The notes under the pieces: generated by a model | What the model saw: the letters and a program-made list of their open reading frames with translations, nothing else | Told to the model about the DNA's origin: nothing | The model's database searches: none | Translations under genes and position numbers: made by a program | In this document: positions 1 to 11,242 of the stretch, in pieces | How positions within the stretch are numbered: position 1 is the stretch's first letter | Layout: every line of letters begins with the position of its first letter | Source of the DNA: Symsagittifera roscoffensis | Lineage: Eukaryota; Xenacoelomorpha; Acoela; Convolutidae | NCBI RefSeq assembly: GCF_963678635.1 | Contig: NC_087062.1 | Span: forward strand, 81,444,751 to 81,508,750 | Direction: 5' to 3' | Length of the DNA stretch: 64,000 bases

Positions 1-389
1 ATTTGGCATGTCAAATCAAACTTTAACACATTGTATTTGGCCTTATCAGCGAACATTTCATTGTTAATTATCAATTGCATTTACCAAAATTTATCCGTGA
101 CTCGTTAAAGAACAGATGAAATTTTCCGGGGCTTGTCCTGATATGCTAGCTGTCTGTTTCCTTTGAACTATTTTAGTAGAATTCGCATTCGCATATCTGA
201 AAAATAAGTCCGATTGGCGCAGAGTTCACGAATCAGATTTTAGTTTTAGTAAGTGGCATTCAGAAACAAATCATATCTTTTAGACAATACCGACTGATGA
301 AAAAAAAGTTTTTTTTTCTGACATTTTTTCGAAAAAAGTGACGTAATAATTAAGCTTGGGGTGTTTTTTTTATCCAAGCTATCATCGAT

Positions 390-705
390 TTTTTAACTAG
401 CTACTTTTGATAAGATTTTGTTTGATATCATTTGAAAACTACTAATTCCTTGAGCTCAAATTTCTAATAAATTTTTTCTTAGCGGTAATCAGTACTTGCA
501 AAGTTATACGGGTTTGAAATATGATAATTAACGGGCAATTTACTTTGTCCTAATAACTCGTGAGCGGCGATTTATTACTGCTCAGATATCTTTCCAAATT
601 GAACTCAGGCATGTATGTTGTTATGATGATTATGTTACAAAATTGTTAATATATCATTGCTTACTTTAAATAGCTTGTGGGGCAATAATTTCAAAAATCA
701 ATTTA
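390..705 (+). repeat. Dispersed repeat B, decayed copy
   Basis: The order of words matches the better copy at 23.5-24.1 kb: TTTTAACTAG, a CTTGAGCTCAAAT-like word, AATTAACGGGCAAT, then a GTGGGG-containing end. Many substitutions separate them. A fragment like the family's other end (GGGGCTTGTCCTGATA) sits at about 128-145. Confidence 0.45.
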
Positions 706-1239
706 AATCATCAGCTTAAGTCGAACTTTTTTGGGAAGACGTTAAGATGCTGTTGGTCAGTTTTTTGTAAATTATTTTAATCATGTTTGATAATTTAGTT
801 TGCCGTTGCTTTTCTCGCTGAATTTATCAGAATCCGAAAAATACAGTTTATTTTTATTTGTTATTAGTGATATATTAGTTAACTAATTGATCTTACAGAA
901 ATTTATATGAACTTGGGTCTATAATTTGCCACTTATGCGCTGCGAACTATGGATTAGGAGGAAAAGGAGACAAAGCTCTCACAAAGTAGCTCAGCCTAAT
1001 GGCTATAATGAACATTTTTTTTGCATTTCCCAAAAGGGTACCAACGTAACTGTTGACGTCAAAAACATTTTTAATCACAAAAAAATTAAAAACAGAAAAA
1101 ACTTGCTCTAAATACAAGCTTTGAGTTTAGTTCAGAGAGATAAGAAACATTCGGAAGCTCCTTACATGAGGAAGCTAGGAAATTCGTTTGAAAAAGCACG
1201 GGGAGTGAGGTTTATAATAGCATGAGTGTAATTAATCCG

Positions 1240-1530
1240 AGTTTCGACGAAACTTACGGACTTTTTGTGCTCAGAGTGGTTCTTTTCTACCGACAAATTT
1301 CGGCTTTTTAACTAGGAAAATTTGACGAGATTTTCTTTCATGTCATGTAAATGTAAGGTTGTCCTGGTCTCAAAACTTTTTCTTTTGTGAATATTTTTTG
1401 TAAACTTATGGTGTTGCAAAGATGGCTAAAATACCCAGTTTTGGAAAATTAACGGGCAAATTCTTGTGCTATTAACGCTTAAGAAAACTACTTAACCCGT
1501 CTTAGAAATCGTTTCAAATTGATATGATGT
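1240..1530 (+). repeat. Dispersed repeat B, partial copy
   Basis: It shares TTTTTGTGCTCAGAGTGG, CGACAAATTTCGGCTTTTTAA, AATTAACGGGCAAAT and a GCTATTAACGCTTAAG-type word with the copies at 18.5-19.0 kb and 23.5-24.1 kb, in the same order. The far half of the element is missing. Confidence 0.5.
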
Positions 1531-2639
1531 TTGGTATTTGTTATATAATCAATATTTTGATTCAGGCGAATCTTATCACCTTGGACATTACAAAATGTAT
1601 GGCGAGATAGTTTTCCAAAAAATAGTCTTTGAAAATGTTCATTTTTTTTCACTGAATTTTGAATCTGTTTTTTTTCAGCAATCACTACTGGTTAGAATTC
1701 AATTTTTTTTTTGCTGTGATAAGAGTAGTCGTGTTGTAATTGTAACTATAGTTGTAGAGTATGAGCTCACTTTTTGTTTATAGTCAGAACAAATAGCCCA
1801 GATTTAGTCAAAGTTTTTCTAAGGTTGGAAAAATAGCTTTTGAAAAGTTTTTTATTGAATTTGGGTTCAAGTGCCTAATGATAGACTAAACTTAGTAGTT
1901 TAACGTATCAAAAACGTTTATTCATTTTTCCCTGATTTTTTATAGAAAAATATCTTTTTCCCTTTCAAATTTTGTGTTTCATTCTTTTTATTATACAAAT
2001 GAACCCTAATTGCTGGTGCTTTATTAGCATAAATGGAAACAAGTATCTTATAACGGAAATTTTGTTTTCATTGTGGGATTCAATTTTTTTCTGGAAACCA
2101 TTACATTTTAAAATTGCTTGATAAAAATCTAAATTTTTGATAAAAAGTATGAACAAAGAGCGGGTAAAAAATAAGGAAAAACGGTCTGTCGTTTCTTTTT
2201 CCAATGTGAATCATGAAACTTTCAGTTTTCAATCTATGTTAACTTCAATCTAAGCTAATTTTGGATAGTTTTTTGAGTGAAGTGATCATTTAGCGAAAAA
2301 TTCCCCTCAAAAATAACTCCAAATTAAGCTGAGACATGCAACTCAATCCAAATATTACGTTCATAGAGGTAGGTATATAGTTGAGACTTAATTTTGGGGA
2401 AGGAGGGCAATTTTCCGGACCTTTTTGGAACATTTTTTAGGCAAGCAAATTGACCCTCCGCGCTCTTCAAAAACATTATCAAAACTGTAATTTGGAAAAA
2501 AATAAGCACCATATACCTTCTCTTTTTCTGCATCATATTTTTCACTAAAAATGTTATGAAAACTATAAAAACACTATTTTGCGGTTATTCTGAGAGGAAA
2601 TTCTGTCTCCTCGCTCTCATAAAAACCTGCTACTGTCTT

Positions 2640-2926
2640 TTTTTAGCAGCTCGTTGCGGTTTGGGAGAGGGGGTGGCAGATTTCTACCAAATCGTTCTAA
2701 AAAACAACCTCTGACCAATTTTTTTAAACTAAAAATTAGCTTTTTTGGCACTTGCTCCTTCTCATAAATAGTATATATTGGTGCCAAAGACGCCTTTCGA
2801 AAAATTTTAAGATCGTCAGCTAAAAAAGAATTTTGTCAAATAGTTGCAAAGAGGGGAACATTTGGGTTATTAGGGAGTCAAATCTCTGAGGTGAAAGCGT
2901 TCCCCCTCCCTAAATCTGCTACTGAA
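2640..2926 (+). mobile_element. hAT-like MITE (family M1), decayed copy
   Basis: It carries the family's central block (ATTGGTGCCAAAGACGCC) and a degenerate right end, CCCTCCCTAAATCTGCTACTG. The left end is not recognisable. Confidence 0.45.
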
Positions 2927-3384
2927 CCACAGTGTTAGGGAAATGCTAATTAAGGAACTCCATATTAAGAAGATATGAATATTGAACAATGCGACAAATG
3001 GGGAAAATTCTAGTCAAACACTTCTGAAGTGTGACAAAAAGCTAGGAGTTGATTTTTTATGAGCTTCAAATTTTAGATGAGCTTCAATAAAACAAAAGGT
3101 GGAATTTTGTTCAGAGATAGAAAAACGTCTCAAAAAAATGCTCTAAAAAACAGTTTCGTAAGTAGTTCCTAAAATAGAAATGATTTTTTTTTTTTCAACT
3201 GAAACCTTTTTTTGTACACATTTTATAAATATAAATACAATATGAATCCGCAAAACAAATTTCCTTCTTAGAACTTTTTAGGTCGAGCCAATTAAGTAAG
3301 AAAGCTTTCTGAACGATGGAACTTTGCATTTTTTTTTAAACTTAACAAAAACTACTAAATTACGAGTCTGTTTTTTTCTGCTAG

Positions 3385-3593
3385 GTGCGACAGTCGTCCA
3401 AGACATCTTCGACCGGTTCGTTTAAGTACTCGGTTTTGCAGTCGGAACAGATGCGCAACGAAGGCCGAAGACGCCAGCGGAGACGAGATGAAAGTCTGTT
3501 TTACGAGATGCGAATGAGTGGCGGAGCTCTCGGCACCAGCAGACGAGCAATGCGAGTCCCTTTCGGCGAACAGAGCTCCTCCGAAATGTCCGG
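3385..3593 (+). CDS. VWA5B-like gene, exon A (first exon visible)
   Basis: An acceptor (T-rich tract then CTAG) precedes 3385 and a donor (CGG|GTTAGTG) follows 3593. The open frame encodes about 69 residues rich in Arg, Ser and Gln, with a basic run RRRQRRR, and no domain I recognise. It ends with two bases of a codon, and exon B supplies exactly one, which keeps the frame open. The exon is more GC-rich than its flanks. Inferred role: part of the low-complexity linker of the protein whose C-terminal domain is at 12.7-13.0 kb. Confidence 0.6.
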
Positions 3594-3794
3594 GTTAGTG
3601 CAGTCCTACATTTCGAAGAAACCGACTATATTGAGAAAGGCTTGATAGTTTTTCAAAGATCCTATCTATGTAATTCGCAGAAACCTCAATTAAAAATTAC
3701 ATTTTTTATAACTGAGTTTAATTGCAATCTGAGTTTCAAGTTAGTAATAGGCAAGAGTCAGTTTATAACGAGAACAACTATCAAAAAAGTTTGC

Positions 3795-3975
3795 GATCTA
3801 CCTAACAATCGCCCTCCCATAAAAGTACAGTCATTTAGCACTATAGTTTTATATTGAAACTCGAATTTTGCTGCATTCTGATTGGTCGAAAATTCGACTT
3901 ACTTAGCCTACTTAACGATTGCCCCTCCTTCTCCCGCCTTTCTTGAAAGGGGAAGGGGTAATTGTTAAACAGATC
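3795..3975. mobile_element. Small inverted-repeat element (family M2)
   Basis: The left end reads GATCTACCTAACAATCGCCC and the right end, reverse-complemented, GATCTGTTTAACAATTACCC. The interior has GCTGCATTCTGATTGGTCGA, also found inside the related element at 13313-13940. No transposase is encoded. The element lies inside the intron between exons A and B, ending about 35 bases before the acceptor. Confidence 0.6.
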
Positions 3976-4009
3976 CAAAATTTGTTCTTGAAAATTTGGA
4001 CGGGTTTAG

Positions 4010-4298
4010 GGAGACAGAAGACACATACGACCGGGTAGAGACGTGGGCTAACACTGGCTACGTCGACTGCTGCCCTCCCGCTGGAGTCTACAAAATGTCC
4101 CGTGGCTCCTCCCACTCCGGTGCCCCTCTGGTAAAGACCACCACCCGCAGCTGTTCACAATCTGGGGCGTCCCAGAGCAACACTGACTCGGCGGGTACTT
4201 CGGCGTCTATTGAGGAGACGACACCGAATGAGCCGGAAACCACGTGCAAAGCTACTGGTGCCAACATCACTGAAAGTACGATTAGCAGAGTCTTAGAT
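4010..4298 (+). CDS. VWA5B-like gene, exon B (3' end uncertain)
   Basis: The acceptor GGGTTTAG precedes 4010. One base completes the split codon from exon A, then the frame reads ETEDTYDRVETWANTGY, followed by a Ser/Thr-rich stretch. Three ends are possible. A donor CTG|GTAAAG after 4130 and a weaker donor GAT|GTAGAG after 4298 both leave phase 0, as the next exon needs. The frame also stays open to a stop at 4566. GC content and Ser/Thr-rich composition fall near 4290, which favours 4298. The VWA5B assignment comes only from the last exon. Confidence 0.5.
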
Positions 4299-4788
4299 GT
4301 AGAGAGTTGTTGCAAAAAAAAGAACAGACAGAGTCAATTAAAGAGAAAAATTGCCTATCTATTGAGTTTAGATGGGAGTTTAACTCATAGAGTAATTTCA
4401 GATAGGGTACACCGTCTGCTCGTCACGCTATCTTATTTTCGGCCGGATAGATTCGTGCAACTTCTTAGTCTAATACCGATCTTAATCTTACTCTTATATC
4501 TCCTAGTCTCAATAGATCTAGAGTATACTGGTTTTGTTACGAGTCGGTCTCTTGGAGAAAGCAACTAAGTTGTAAGTTAAATTCAAATTGCTCTGGTGCT
4601 GAAATAACAAGTAATTTCAGCACTTACAAATAAGTGGGTTGTTAGTTTGATGGAGTGTGATTGGTTAGTCTTTAATATTTTATAGGGATAAAATATCTAA
4701 ATTATAACCAATAATAATATATAGTTTGGATCTGGTTCCACTATATCTGTCAATTTTTGCTTCCAAAGCTAAACTTCTTAGACAAATA

Positions 4789-4988
4789 NNNNNNNNNNNN
4801 NNNNNNNNNNNNNNNNNNNNNNNNNNNNNNNNNNNNNNNNNNNNNNNNNNNNNNNNNNNNNNNNNNNNNNNNNNNNNNNNNNNNNNNNNNNNNNNNNNNN
4901 NNNNNNNNNNNNNNNNNNNNNNNNNNNNNNNNNNNNNNNNNNNNNNNNNNNNNNNNNNNNNNNNNNNNNNNNNNNNNNNNNNNNNNNN
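4789..4988. other. Assembly gap (200 N)
   Basis: Exactly 200 unknown bases. The right flank has two near-copies of AGTGTTGTCAAAGCTT about 21 bases apart, so a collapsed short tandem repeat may have caused the gap. Confidence 0.95.
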
Positions 4989-5354
4989 AAGTGTTGTCAA
5001 AGCTTGCGCCAGTGTTGTCAAAGCTTATACATTTTTTTTATACATTTTTTAAGCTTATACAGATTTTTTCAGAGTAATTTATAATTTAAAACAAAAAAAT
5101 ATATAACAGAACAGTGAGTGCTTTGTAATTATTTAGTTACTTAATAAATTTGTGAAAAAAACTTTAGACCAAAACTCTTTCTCCATATTTTTTTAACAAT
5201 GACCGGAGCTAATGAATGATCAAAGTAAGATTTTTAAAATTATGACATACATTTAATAAAAAATTAGGGTTTTGCGTTACCTTTTGTAGTCGGAACGTTC
5301 TGTGCTGCTTGTGATATATCGAATCTTTGTTTTCACTTTGAACCTTGCTTTCAG

Positions 5355-5400
5355 GATTTGAACTTGGAGAGCAACGAAGGACAATCGCAAACTTGGCAGA
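5355..5400 (+). CDS. VWA5B-like gene, 46-base microexon C
   Basis: It is bounded by a strong acceptor (TTGCTTTCAG) and a strong donor (AGA|GTAAGT). Read in phase 0 it encodes DLNLESNEGQSQTWQ and leaves one base. The next exon begins with two bases that complete a Ser codon and continue the open frame. Splice-site strength and phase on both sides are the evidence; composition alone would not show it. Confidence 0.6.
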
Positions 5401-5934
5401 GTAAGTTTGAGTTTGATTGACATTATCGTATTTTCAAAAGCGATGCCATGCAAGTATTCGTAATGGTCACTAAAAAATTAAATTATAATTTAAAATATTT
5501 AAGATATCACTAAAATTAAATCTATTTGTATTAGATTTCAAAGCAGTGATTCAGGTACTCGAAATCAGAAACCAGTTTTTCAAATCCCCCTTTGCACAAA
5601 TGCTGTCCCAAAATAGTTGTCAACATTAAGAGTAATCATAGTCAGTCATAGTTTAGACTACCTAGCCCCATAACCTGTTGCCTTCAGCCTTCAACATATT
5701 TCGTTCAGCGCAAATTTAATCAGATAAGCCTTTTTCTCGTTTTCCCCACCTGTAAATTTTTGCTTATATCTTCGAATTGTTATGATGTGGACTAATTAGG
5801 CCATGACAAATATATTTGGTTTTGATGTTTAACCTTGTAAAACCACAATTGTGTAAAAACCTATTATTTAATCTTTGTATGATTGCCATCCCGTTGGCCT
5901 TTTCTCACTTAATGTCTTCTTTAAAAAAATATTT

Positions 5935-6245
5935 TAAAAATAATCGAAAATTTTGTCGACTTATTTTAGGTTGATAAAATTGATATTCTGAGCTCTCCCA
6001 AATCACTGTAAGGACCCTGTGTTGACAAAATTGTCTACCCAGCAGGCGAATATATGAGAAAAAAAGCAGGCCTAATACGCGTTTTAGCAACTTTCCTGGA
6101 AATTTTTGACCAAAAAGTGCGGAAAAATTGCGCGCTCCCCTTCAATGGTAAATTTTGGTGCCAAAGGCACTTTAAAAGTTTAAGTATCGGTCAGCCAAAA
6201 TTGGATATGCTAAAATAGTACCAAAGGGGGTACCCTGAAAAAAGA
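5935..6245 (+). mobile_element. hAT-like MITE (family M1), decayed copy
   Basis: Words in family order: AATTTTGTCGAC, TTTTAGGTTGA, GAGCTCTCCCAAA, a CAGGC block, GCGCGCTCCCC, TTGGTGCCAAAGGCAC, and AAATAGTACCAAAGGGGG. Both terminal repeats are lost. Confidence 0.6.
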
Positions 6246-7020
6246 CCCTTTAATTATAGTTGAGATTGAAAAATAGTCAATGGCGCTTGTGACTCAAATT
6301 TCTTGAAAGTATTTATTATCTCTAGAAAAACAAGCCATTTTTTCTAATGACCGAAAGAATTAAACTCAGAGAAGTGAATACAATGGCGTACGTTCTCATT
6401 ACAACTTAGCCAAATACTCATATGCAAATTAACAAAAATACCTAAATCGAACCCATGGTTTTTTGTATCTTAAAATGGTAGGGCTGGTATAATTGCACCA
6501 TAAATTTGGTAATTATACGTTGTGGGCAGTGGAAAGGGGTTGAGAAAAAAGAGCCAATTAAAATTCAAAAACTTTATTTCAAAAGTGAAATCAGTTCAAA
6601 AAATCAAATATACTCGAGGACCACTAGAAGCGAGTGTTTGGATCTGTCTTCAAACTTGACCTGGCATCATTATCAAATTGCCTTTGGCGCTCTCCCAAGT
6701 ATATTTATTCATAACATATACTTGAAAACTAATTTATTATTAATAAAACATCACCCACTCTTTTCATTCAAGAAAATGACAAAAAACTATTCTATGGGGA
6801 ATTTGATCTAATCAGAATTTGGTTTGATTTAGTAATTTGATATAAATGAGAAAGCAACTGCCCTCTGTTGAAGCCATTTTAGAGTTTAATTCAACTGTTT
6901 CAAATGACTGCAACACCAAGCACCGATTTACACTTCCCCTTATGGGTCTCTTTTTAGGTTCACAGAAATGATTTCCAGAGTTCTCTAAATTAGAAAAAAA
7001 ATAGGTCAAAAATACGTTTT

Positions 7021-7218
7021 AGGGCCCTTTTTGAAATGATTGAACCAAAATGTGACGTTCATTTATTTAGCGCGCGCCCCCTTCTCAAACTTTTTATGTT
7101 ATATTTCTCGAATTTTTTGTTAGTTCGACCAAAAATTGAAGGGAGACCCTTTGGGTGGCCAGGTGGTCGAATTCCTGAGGAAAGGGCATACCCCCCCCCC
7201 CCCCTAAATCTGCTACTG
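7021..7218 (+). mobile_element. hAT-like MITE (family M1), truncated copy
   Basis: The right half is kept: GCGCGCGCCCCCTTCT, GACCCTTTGGGTGGCC, GGTGGTCGAATTCCTGAGG, a C-run, then CCTAAATCTGCTACTG. The left half is eroded. Confidence 0.6.
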
Positions 7219-7285
7219 CTATTTGAATCTTACACTTATAGCATGATTTTGAAATTCCGACTATCATCTACATGTTCATTTTAAG

Positions 7286-7768
7286 GTGATTTTAATTCAA
7301 TCAAAGTGGAAATCCCTCAAAGCTATCGCAGCGGAAGCTCCGAGCCCGATACCTCTCCCACTGTCTTCATATCCCCGACCATTGACCCTCCAATTCTGCA
7401 AATTAACGCAAACCTTTTGAACGTCGGCAACGTCCGACAAAAGAAAAAGAGTCTCAAAAACGACAATGACCGAGCGGTTGACTACGAGGATGAACTGGCG
7501 GCGGAGAATTGCGCGGCGGCAGCAGCGGCAGCCAGTGGTTCCGTGGCGGAAGACGATGTGAATGCCACCGGTGGTTCGTCGGGTGGCTATTACACTTCGA
7601 CTATTCAACCCTCGTCTCTGTTTTTGACAGTTCCAGATGCAAACGGACATCGAAGAAGTAGTTACGATGACCAGGCGTTCCGAGAACGACAGAAGATCAT
7701 GAACAAAGACTACTTGAAAGCGACTGATCCTGACTACTATCGCAGAGCGGGCAGTGTCGATCATACAT
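7286..7768 (+). CDS. VWA5B-like gene, exon D
   Basis: The acceptor TTTTAAG precedes 7286 and the donor ACAT|GTAAGC follows 7768. In the phase set by exon C the frame reads SDFNSIKVEIPQSYRSGSSE and continues for about 160 residues. Features: a hydrophobic stretch VFISPTIDPPILQINANLLN, a KKK cluster, a seven-Ala run, an acidic patch, and a charged Tyr-rich tail with DYLKATDPDYYRR. I recognise no fold; most of it looks disordered. GC content is well above the flanking introns. One base is left over, which exon E completes. Confidence 0.65.
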
Positions 7769-8086
7769 GTAAGCATCCTTCTGATTGTAAATTGCTCTCA
7801 AGCACGGTTTGTTGTAATGAATAGGTTATAATTATCAATCACCAAATACTGTAAAGACACTAGTCGATGGGCTTTTTTGGTGTTCTTCCAAGATAGCATT
7901 GTTTGGATTCATTTTGTAAATTATAAACAAAATTACCCTTTTATATATTGAACGGACGCTGACAACTTTACATCTATCTTTAGATTGAACTATGAGATGT
8001 CAAAGTAGGTTTCAGGCTTGTGTCAAGTATATTTAATTTGTCATTTGCTCAATTGGTCTACTATTCACAAGTAAGTTCAACTATTT

Positions 8087-8252
8087 GTATCTCTTTAATA
8101 ACGCCCCACCCTTTGCAACAACCTCCTCCCCCGCCCCCGTTACTTGGTACAAAGTTCACATTTGTTTAACCGTTCATTTCTATATAGTTCTTTGTAGGGG
8201 TGGCAATTCCGTACCAGGTACCCTTGGAAGAGGGGGAATAGTTAAAGAGATC
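8087..8252. mobile_element. Small inverted-repeat element (family M2), diverged
   Basis: The left end GTATCTCTTTAATAACGCCC pairs imperfectly with the right end, GATCTCTTTAACTATTCCCC when reverse-complemented. Size and C-rich/G-rich subterminal tracts match the other M2 copies. It ends 10 bases before the target duplication of the next element. Confidence 0.4.
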
Positions 8253-8270
8253 TCCACTATTTGTTGCGAT

Positions 8271-9266
8271 CAGGGGAGGATTTAGGAGAAGGGCGAGGGG
8301 CGGTGGCGGGGCCCTCTCTCGCTCGGGAAATCGACCCCCTGCCGACCCAAAATCCCCCCCCCCCCCTTTGGTACTTTTTAAGAAATCCATTTTTGGCCAA
8401 CGGACGTCGGACAAAACGCTTGCTAGTAATATAGGGTTTTATCTACTTCCTATTTTAGAAAATAAACCTGAAATTCGCTGGAAAACATTTTAGAAAAGAA
8501 ATAAGATTTTAACTAGAAAAGCATGAATTTATTAAAAGTTGCCTCTAGACTCGATATTTAGATTTAATGGCTGGATTGAAGATATTTTGGTTAAGGTTTT
8601 GAGAAAAATTGGTTGGTATTTATTGGAGAGAAAGGTGGGGTGGTTAAAAAGAAAACTTTTGGAATGGATTTCAGTAGTTTTGAGCTTCTATTCATTGTTC
8701 ATTGGGAAATCTCCCATTTTGTAAATAAGTAGTGATTTCTTAACTTCGTTATCTCTCGTAACAAACATTCGTATTTTTTGAGTAGAGTAGACTCTTCTTA
8801 CGTTCGTATTTCACGAGAAGAGTCTTTTTAGTTCCCAATGTTTTGAATTTTATACGAGTAATTCCAAAGACTTTAAGCATTATTTTTCATTCATTTTGCA
8901 AAAGGATATAAACAGATTGATTTTATAGTGGCAGTGAGCACAAAAAATTCTATGTTTTGGTTACAATATGAAATTAGAACAATTAGCAACTATATATACT
9001 AACACTTAGCGGTAGCGCGAACCATAAAAACGTAACTTTTTGCCAAAAATTTTCAAAAAGTGCCCAAAAGCGGCTTTTTTGACATATATTTTTTCAAAAA
9101 TTTGCCTGCAGCGGGACAATTTTTGTCTAAAAAAGGTCTTTATAGAGTTTTGGACCTGCTGGGAAGTTCAAACTATTTAGTCGACCTAAAAGAAAGGTCG
9201 ACATAATTTACAATTTTTTTTTGAAAATCCCCGCCCCATCTCGAAAAAAACCTACATCCGCCTCTG
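8271..9266 (-). mobile_element. hAT-like MITE (family M1) split by ~570 bases
   Basis: The left end is CAGGGGAGGATTTAGG and the right end ACCTACATCCGCCTCTG. The copy is flanked by a perfect 8-bp duplication GTTGCGAT at 8263-8270 and 9267-9274, which fits hAT-type insertion. The internal order is normal up to about 8418 and resumes at about 8990 (CTATATATACTAAC). The intervening ~570 bases are unlike the family and are probably a secondary insertion or replacement. That segment contains a 10-bp perfect hairpin (AGACTCTTCT / AGAAGAGTCT, 8789-8825). Confidence 0.75.
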
Positions 9267-10106
9267 GTTGCGATCATTCTCGTGGGACGGCAACTTTAGA
9301 ACCAAGTGTTTCACGCTAGAACTCTTTTTGTTGCTAATGTAGTATAAATTGTATAAATTGAAGTTCTTTTGTTAAACTTACCCTACAAACTTTTTTTGGA
9401 ATTTTTTTTGTTCAAATTAAGTTCAAAAAATTCATTTTTGTTTTCTGATACTTATGGTTTTTTGCTTAATTTCCACCCTATAAAAGTCAAGAAAAAACAG
9501 TAAAATTTTCAAAAGTCAAAAAGCAAAATCAATTTTTGTTTCGCTTTTTTTAAAGCGTCTGCGACAAACTACGTGGTTGCAATAATTAATCCTAATTGAA
9601 TGAAAACTGGGTGCTTTTGTTTCTATGTAAAATCATCTGTCTTATTTTCTAGGTGACGTTATTTTAGTCAGGCCACACTTTGTTCTACTCAAGTGATTTC
9701 AGCTTATTTTTTATTGGTTTAGCGTCCTGCTTTTTAGTTCATTCAATGGAAGCGAATTTTTATGCTTCTATACCACACAATGCTTCTAGTCTTATCGCTT
9801 CTAGACCACACAAAATGCCTTAAAATCTTAATAAAATTATAGACTATCATGACAACAATTTATTTCATTTTTTTTCGTTTTTTTTTTGCTGGCCAAGTTA
9901 CGGCTTACCTTAAATTGCGTCCTTTGACGATCGAAAAATAGTTGGTATCTACGTATGTGTGTGTTTTGAGGGGGAAGAGGACTTAATAACTTTTAAGTAG
10001 TCTATAATCTTTTCATTTTTTGGCATTTTTTTTCGGCTTAATTGGTTTCGGCTCATAATATACCTGCTTAGTGGCCTCATATTGATTCATTGGACAAGCA
10101 ACTATA

Positions 10107-10111
10107 GTGTG

Positions 10112-10192
<81 letters not shown>
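10107..10192. repeat. (GT)n microsatellite
   Basis: About 86 bases of GT repeats interrupted by three single-base changes, located in the intron before exon E. Confidence 0.95.
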
Positions 10193-10193
<1 letters not shown>

Positions 10194-10610
10194 TTGAGGG
10201 CGAGAGAGACTCATAAACATTTTACAAAACTTAAGTCTTGTTGATTTTTTTGGCTTGAAGGGTTTCTGCTAAGGCGTTTCCGGCTTGTTACCGCTTCGTA
10301 AGATTTCGTTCTATGCTAATTTCACATTCTATTGTCTTGGCATTTTTTTTTCAATAGTAGTCTTAATCATTTTGATAGATCTAGTTCTTTCATCATTTTC
10401 GATTTTTTCTGACATAGCGGCTTTCTTGTTTTGTATCGCAAGTGGTGCGAAGCCAAGCTTCGCCTCTGTGTTTTCAATTTTTTTTAAAATATATCTTCAT
10501 GATTGATTTTTAAAAATTGCCTTTGAGTGATTGTTAAGAAATCAGCCATTTTTTAATACTAATTTAACAAAAATTAGCTCAGTATAAGTCATGCTTTTCA
10601 TAATACACAG

Positions 10611-11242
10611 GTTATGAGAAAGACGAGCTACATGCGGGGTCTCCTCCAACCGGCAGGCTTCAACTCTCACACCCCCCGCATCATCACCATCTGGACCCAG
10701 TCAACCAAATTCCGAAAGAGCTCTACGAGAAGGTGGCTGCCGCCGCCGCCGCCTGCGCTTCCTCGCCACCCGACAGTCGCAAGCGTTACGCGGGAGGCTC
10801 CTCCCAACAGATTTCCTCTATGTACAATTCGCGCCACTATCACTACCACCACCAACAACATTCGCATGATTGCGGCTTAGCAGGGGAGTTGCGCATTGAC
10901 CAATCAAAAAAGAGCTCGCCCGAATCGGAGGAGCACAGGTATTGCCAAACGTCTTCCAGTCACGGACACAGCAGAAGTCACCACCACCATCTCCATCAGT
11001 CGACGGGGACAGGGGGAGGGATAATTGGGACGAGAGGAAGGGGAGGAGGGGGAGGGGAAGGGGAAGGGGGGCATTTCCAGCAGCATTACGCCAAACATCA
11101 GGGGGCATCATCGAGAGGAGGAGGTGGTTCGGGAGGAGGGGGCGATAAGAACAGAAGACGAACCATTAAGAAAGCCCAGCCACGTCCTGCAAGTGGTCGG
11201 AGACTGAGTTACCATACTGTGAGCAAGTGCAGCTCAGATGAG
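10611..11242 (+). CDS. VWA5B-like gene, exon E (low complexity)
   Basis: The acceptor AATACACAG precedes 10611 and the donor GAG|GTCAGT follows 11242. Two bases complete the split codon, then the frame reads YEKDELHAGSPPTGRL and stays open for 210 residues. The sequence is strongly biased: HHHH, AAAAA, HYHYHH and HHHHLH runs, then long Gly/Arg/Glu-rich and GGGG blocks, ending in a basic segment (RRRTIKKAQPRPASGRRLSY). It looks like a disordered linker. The frame ends in phase 0, as the last exon needs. Confidence 0.7.

Larger units (their letters stand above)
1..3384. other. No exon recognised; probably intron 5' of the VWA5B-like gene
   Basis: This AT-rich stretch holds no reading frame that looks coding. 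It contains two decayed copies of dispersed repeat B and one decayed hAT-like MITE, listed separately. Because the first exon recognised (3385) begins at a splice acceptor, the stretch is most simply an intron of the same plus-strand gene. That is inference, since no upstream exon is visible. Confidence 0.5.
5401..7285 (+). other. Intron with two decayed M1 MITEs
   Basis: The sequence runs from donor GTAAGT to acceptor TTTTAAG. It holds MITE remnants at 5935-6245 and 7021-7218. I saw no other exon-like segment. Confidence 0.5.
7769..10610 (+). other. Intron with M2 and M1 elements and a GT microsatellite
   Basis: The intron runs from GTAAGC to the acceptor AATACACAG. It holds an M2 element, an interrupted M1 MITE and a long (GT)n tract, listed separately. 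The remainder is AT-rich with no exon signal that I could see. Confidence 0.55.

Noticed and set aside
926-1111. A 61-codon frame with a basic start
   Set aside because: There are no splice signals that link it to the exons, composition is like the intron, and it has no recognisable motif.
10667-11111. Minus-strand frames over the low-complexity exon
   Set aside because: They are antisense shadows of exon E, which is supported by phase on both sides.
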